This document shows positions 59,397-64,000 of a stretch of DNA of 64,000 bases, piece after piece. Source of the DNA: Pterobdella sp. o SKG-2022 (taxonomy: Eukaryota; Annelida; Clitellata; Hirudinida; Piscicolidae); assembly GCA_964035795.1 (NCBI GenBank), contig OZ038321.1, forward strand, positions 310,001 to 374,000. The letters run 5' to 3'. The notes below the pieces were generated by a model. The model ran no database searches and was not told where the DNA came from. It worked only from the letters and a program-made list of their open reading frames with translations. Position 1 is the first letter of the stretch. Each line of letters starts with the position of its first letter. The position numbers were made by a program, and so were the translations under genes.

Positions 59397-60346
59397 TCAC
59401 CACATCCCACCACATCCCACCACACCACATCCCACCACATCACACCACACCACATCCCACCACATCCCACCACATCACATCCCACCACATCCCACCACAT
59501 CACACCACACCACATCCCACCACACCACACCACATCACACCACACCACACCACATCCCACCACATCCCACCACATCACACCACATCACATCACACCACAC
59601 CACATCACACCACATCACACCACACCACATCACACCACATCACACTACACCACACCACACCACATCACACCACATCACACTACACCACACCACATCACAC
59701 TACACCACACCACACCACATCCCACCACATCACATCCCACCACACCACATCACACCACACCACATCACACCACATCCCACCATATCACACCACATCACAT
59801 TACACCACACCACACCACATCACACCACATCACACCACATCACACCACACCACATCCCACCACATCACACCACACCACATCACACCACATCACACCACAC
59901 CACATCACACCACACCACACCACACCACATCACACTACACCACACCACACCACATCACACCACATCACACTACACCACACCACACCACATCACACCACAT
60001 CACACCACATCACATTACACCACACCACACCACATCAAACCACATCACACCACATCACACCACATCACACCACACCACACCACACCACATCACACCACAC
60101 CACATCCCACCACATCACACCACACCACATCACACCACATCACACCACACCACATCACACCACACCACACCACACCACATCACACTACACCACACCACAC
60201 CACATCACACCACATCACACTACACCACACCACACCACATCACACCACATCACACCACATCACACCACATCACACTACACCACACCACACCACATCACAC
60301 CACATCACACTACACCACACCACACCACACCACATCACATCACACC
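59397..60346. repeat. Pentamer satellite (CACAY/CCCAC), about 950 bp
   Basis: Built from 5-bp units such as CACAC, CACAT and CCCAC arranged in longer repeated strings. No G on the plus strand. It stays open over its whole length in one frame (Thr/Ser/His/Pro), which is a compositional artefact. Confidence 0.95.
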
Positions 60347-60509
60347 CTCATATACAACATTATAGCTGCTTTTAATCCACTTTTGTGTTATACAGATAGG
60401 GTTTTACGGCAGGTCAAAGGTCAACCCAAAATGAATAAAATGGTGAAAATAAAAAAAAATAAAAAAAATAAATATTTAAATTCCATCAAAAAAACAAGAA
60501 AAGTAAAAA

Positions 60510-60600
60510 ACATAAACGGCTTAGTTATGAGAACATTTGAACCGTAGTCACGGGGTTCGAATCCCGGCCTGGTAACATCTTCACTACTTCAGTTGCCTAA
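60510..60600 (+). mobile_element. tRNA-like SINE head or tRNA pseudogene
   Basis: CACGGGGTTCGAATCCCGGC is a perfect T-arm (B box) with 5-bp stem pairing. The 5' part (GGCTTAGTTATGAGAACATT) is a weak A box. Related to the heads at 20940 and 11220, so a SINE origin is more likely than a working tRNA. Confidence 0.55.
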
Positions 60601-63600
60601 TGGCGTAAAAGTACAAAAGAACATAAGAGGTATTATTGAGACAAACCATTTGAAACCACTTTTGACTGAAATGTTCTTGAAACATGGAGGTTAAAGTAGG
60701 GTTCATTATTAATATAGTGATTTGGAATCTTTTTGCTGGATGATGAAGCTCAAGCTTAAATGATTTTTAAAATTGGTCCATTTTATTGGAACCAGGAAAG
60801 TGAGAATTTGAAGATATTGAAACTTTTTTTAAAAATTTTCATCAAAATGAAATGATGAAACATCAGAGTAAGAATTACTATAATTATCTTGGTAATTTAT
60901 ATCATAAAATATTCTCACATTGAAGGTCTGATGACTATTTATAAATGGTGAAGATGGAAGTGATTTGAAAATAGATGGAATATTTTTCCTTCCGCAGGTG
61001 TGCAATATAAATCACGCTCTTATTGTGGATTGATTGGAAAATATTCAAAACTTTTCATTAAAATATTTTTAAAATGGAGAAATATTATTGAGGTGATTTC
61101 AAAAAAAAAAGGAAATCGATTCCACAAAAAAACAAAAAAAATACGGGTTTCAAACAAGAAAGTGCCAAGCTTGTTAATATTTGTTTTTTCTTTTTATCTC
61201 ACCAAAACAGAAGTCTATGAATTGTGCTGTAAAACTGAAATTTTCAGGCAATTTATCATCGAAAATATTTCATAGCGATAAAGTTCACTATTTTGAATCT
61301 TTTTATTATTTTTTAAACCTACTCCACGTGATAAATTGAAAAATTTTTCAAAACAAAATTTAAGTAGAAACAATTTTTGAATAAAAGAATTATTCAAAAA
61401 AATAACTCCATGAACTGGTCAATTTTTTTTGAATATCCTTCTTGTACTGACATTTCAATTTTTAAAAATTTTTATAGGATTGTGGTTTTAAACTCTTAAC
61501 GTTGACGCCACTATAAACAGATCCGTGAGTGTTTCTAATCATTGAATTTAATCTACAACGAGATCAAAACAACGATGACAAGAAAAAAGTTTAAGATTGA
61601 GAAACTCTTCAGTTATATTGTTGTTATGGAAAGGTATGCTGGTGAATTGGAACTCGTGAAGAAATGTTCCAACTGGAGCGATGTAGCGATGAGCGATGGG
61701 AAGTTGGAAAAATAACATAAAAAAGCTTAATAAAAAAAGTGATTTATAATTAAAACAAAAAAATATAAAAAAATTATCCAATAATAAGAATAAAAATAAG
61801 AATTTTGTCTGTGTTTGATTTTTTTTTGGTTGCACTTAATAAACAAAGATATGACAAACATAGAATCAAAAAGCTTAATGAGGAATTATTTTACATGAAG
61901 TATTCAATCTGATATGTTGCCAATAAAAATCAAAAATAATAAAAAAAAAATTGGAGAAATCACTTTTAAGATTGTTTTCTGCTTGATGAGATTATCCATT
62001 TTTCTTTAATAACATTCCCCTTCTCCATCTTTTTGTTCAAAAAGTTTATAAACTATTTGAATGTTTTTTAATCAAATTAAACAACTAATTGGAGAAATTA
62101 AATTCCAAAAAACAAAAAACGAAAAAAAATGGCGAAGAAGCGGGATTACAAGACCGAGTTTGACTAAATAATGTATTAGTTGAAGAGTGGGAAAGAATAA
62201 TAACAATAAAAATAAAAATAATAAAAAAAAAAATAAAAATAATAAAAATAAGATTGAAGTAAATATTTCAAGTAACATTAATGAAGCCAATAGGATTATC
62301 ATGATAAAATAATGATAATAATAACAAAAAACATCGGAAATGATTATAATAATAAAACTCATAACAAGAACAAAATAATCAAAGCAAAAGAATGTAAAAT
62401 TGAATAATAAAAAAAGTGAAAAATTATGAAAGCACGCCAAGAGTTATTGATTGGATGAGAGGCACAGATGCAAAATGCACCGAGAAGAAGGTATGAGTTT
62501 TTGATGAGCTTCAGAGGGCACTCAAATGTGGGAGATATTAACTGAAAAATTATTTTTATTATTTTTGTTTTTATTTGATCAAATTTGAGGATTTTAAAGA
62601 CACATTTATTACAATGAAGAGACAAAATTTTCAATAACTAGAATCTTACCATAATTCATTTTTATAAGAATACAAGATACGTACAATATCTCTAAAAAAA
62701 TACATATCCATAATTTACTGTAATTATTTATAATTTATCATAATTTACTATAATTATTTATAATTCACTTTAATTATTTTTAATTTTCCATAATTTAATA
62801 TAACTCATCATAATTTTCCATGATTTACTATGATTCGTCATAACTTACCATAATTCACTATAATTCAATACGATTCACAACAATTCACTATGATTCATTA
62901 TTACTCATTCTAATTTATCATAACTTACCATAATTTATCATAATTCATCATAATCCATCATAATTCATCATAATTCATTAGAAGATAGCTTGAACTCTCC
63001 TTTCTCATTATGGTTTACACATTTTCAAATATTTATTTTGTTGAATTCAAATAATTGCTTTCCTAAATGCTTGAACTGGTGGAGATTGTTTGCTTATTGT
63101 ATGTTGTATGGAACCCTTTCGAATCCTTTGCAGTCCAATATCGAAGTGAACTAAATTTTTTTAAATTGAATGTTTGCAAATAGGCATCAAACCACAAAAA
63201 TCAACTAGAAACTTGGTAATAATGAAACAATGGTTTTTATTGGAATGTGAACGAAAATAAAGAAAAAAATTGCAGAATAGTTGTTTTTATTATAATTTTT
63301 CGCGTATTTTGACAAAACTTTTGTATTGTTCCACTATCTCCTAATTTGGCTCTGTTATTCGATAGAACCCCAAATAAATGATCTCTTATTAATTCCTACT
63401 GAATCTAATCAGCCCAAACGAATAACAAATAAAAAATGATAATATAAAGCATAGAAATTATCATAATAAAAAGTAAAAAACAACAATAATATAAAATAAT
63501 AATAATAGTGATTATAAATAGTGAAGAGGCGGGACAATAGATTGTGGGAATTCTCATGAATATAAACACAAAGGATGAAGGAGTTAATGAAAAAGTAAGT

Positions 63601-64000
63601 AAGGCAATTATTCAGGCAGGTCCATAAAATTATTTTTTGTTTTTTATTTTTTTTGTTTTTCCACATTTGGAAGTTCATATAATAATGGGAGATTTTCTAT
63701 TCAAATTTCTCAATTTGTATTCTAATTCACTTTTCGAGAATGTTCTATTTTGAGCTAAAAATATACCTTTTCGAAATTAATTTAGATTAGACTTTCTTTG
63801 AGCTTACATTATTTTGATTTTGTTTCAATTTCATTCATTGTGCATTTGTGCTTCTCTGGGCGCCAATTTTTTAATTCTAAAGTTTTTAAAATTTCTATTT
63901 TATTCTTATCGAACACTTACAAAAATCTGCAAAATTAAAAGGAAACCTAGAAAAAATTGGAAATACAGACTTTTTTGTTGAAATGATGAAAATGGAAACA
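60600..64000. other. AT-rich right end, no gene model
   Basis: Some exon-like pieces occur on the plus strand: MERYAGELELVKKCSNWSDV at 61625 ending in a stop, MAKKRDYKTEFD plus stop at 62129, STPRVIDWMRGTDAKCTEKK with a GTATGA donor near 62490, and IVGILMNINTKDEGVNEK with a GTAAGT donor near 63594. They may be parts of a gene continuing to the right, but phases do not connect convincingly. Confidence 0.3.
62700..62985. repeat. Degenerate AT-rich minisatellite (CATAATTCACTATAATT-like)
   Basis: Repeating TAATTCA(T/C)(C/T)ATAATT units of about 10-15 bp with drift. Confidence 0.8.

Noticed and set aside
59394..60365. 323-aa open frame rich in His, Thr, Ser and Pro
   Set aside because: It is the pentamer satellite read in one frame; no G occurs on this strand, so stops cannot form. 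No start context or splice partners.

Overview
This is animal nuclear DNA: AT-rich, with GT-AG introns, many microsatellites and minisatellites, and decayed LINEs, tRNA-derived SINEs and a MULE-like DNA transposon. The retained metazoan genes (NVL, TAF1A, LRRIQ1, a PP1 beta-type catalytic subunit, a Ly6/uPAR protein) and the LINE mixture suggest an invertebrate with motile cilia. I cannot name the phylum.

0-6.9 kb: two nucleolar genes without introns in the visible part, NVL (minus, running off the left edge) and TAF1A (plus), start 379 bp apart, head to head. Next comes an assembly problem. A 200-N gap is flanked by a repeated TAF1A 3' end, and comparing the two sides exposes a 1,459-bp presence/absence segment that cuts a LINE and a MULE-like transposase.

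6.9-31.9 kb: a tandem array of an unrecognised family of small secreted proteins. A complete unit has a TATA box 38 bp before the ATG, a 49-bp signal-peptide exon and six more small exons of nearly fixed length and phase. I reconstruct three intact genes (A, B, C), one degraded exon 3-7 set (A2), one exon 6-7 pair (D) and one copy without exon 1 (E). Introns and promoters are often more alike between copies than the mature coding exons. This array is the best candidate for something undescribed.

33.5-36.6 kb: a four-exon GPI-type Ly6/uPAR (three-finger) gene on the minus strand, which no long open frame reveals. 37.9-45.0 kb: a many-exon LRRIQ1-like gene on the minus strand. 45.5-53.4 kb: a complete eight-exon PP1 catalytic subunit gene (327 aa) head to head with LRRIQ1, its introns loaded with a LINE, a 52-bp minisatellite and an ACT microsatellite. 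54.6-55.1 kb: a small single-exon gene with a PAH-like region. 55.3-64 kb: mostly repeats, including a pentamer satellite of about 950 bp, with no gene I can model confidently.
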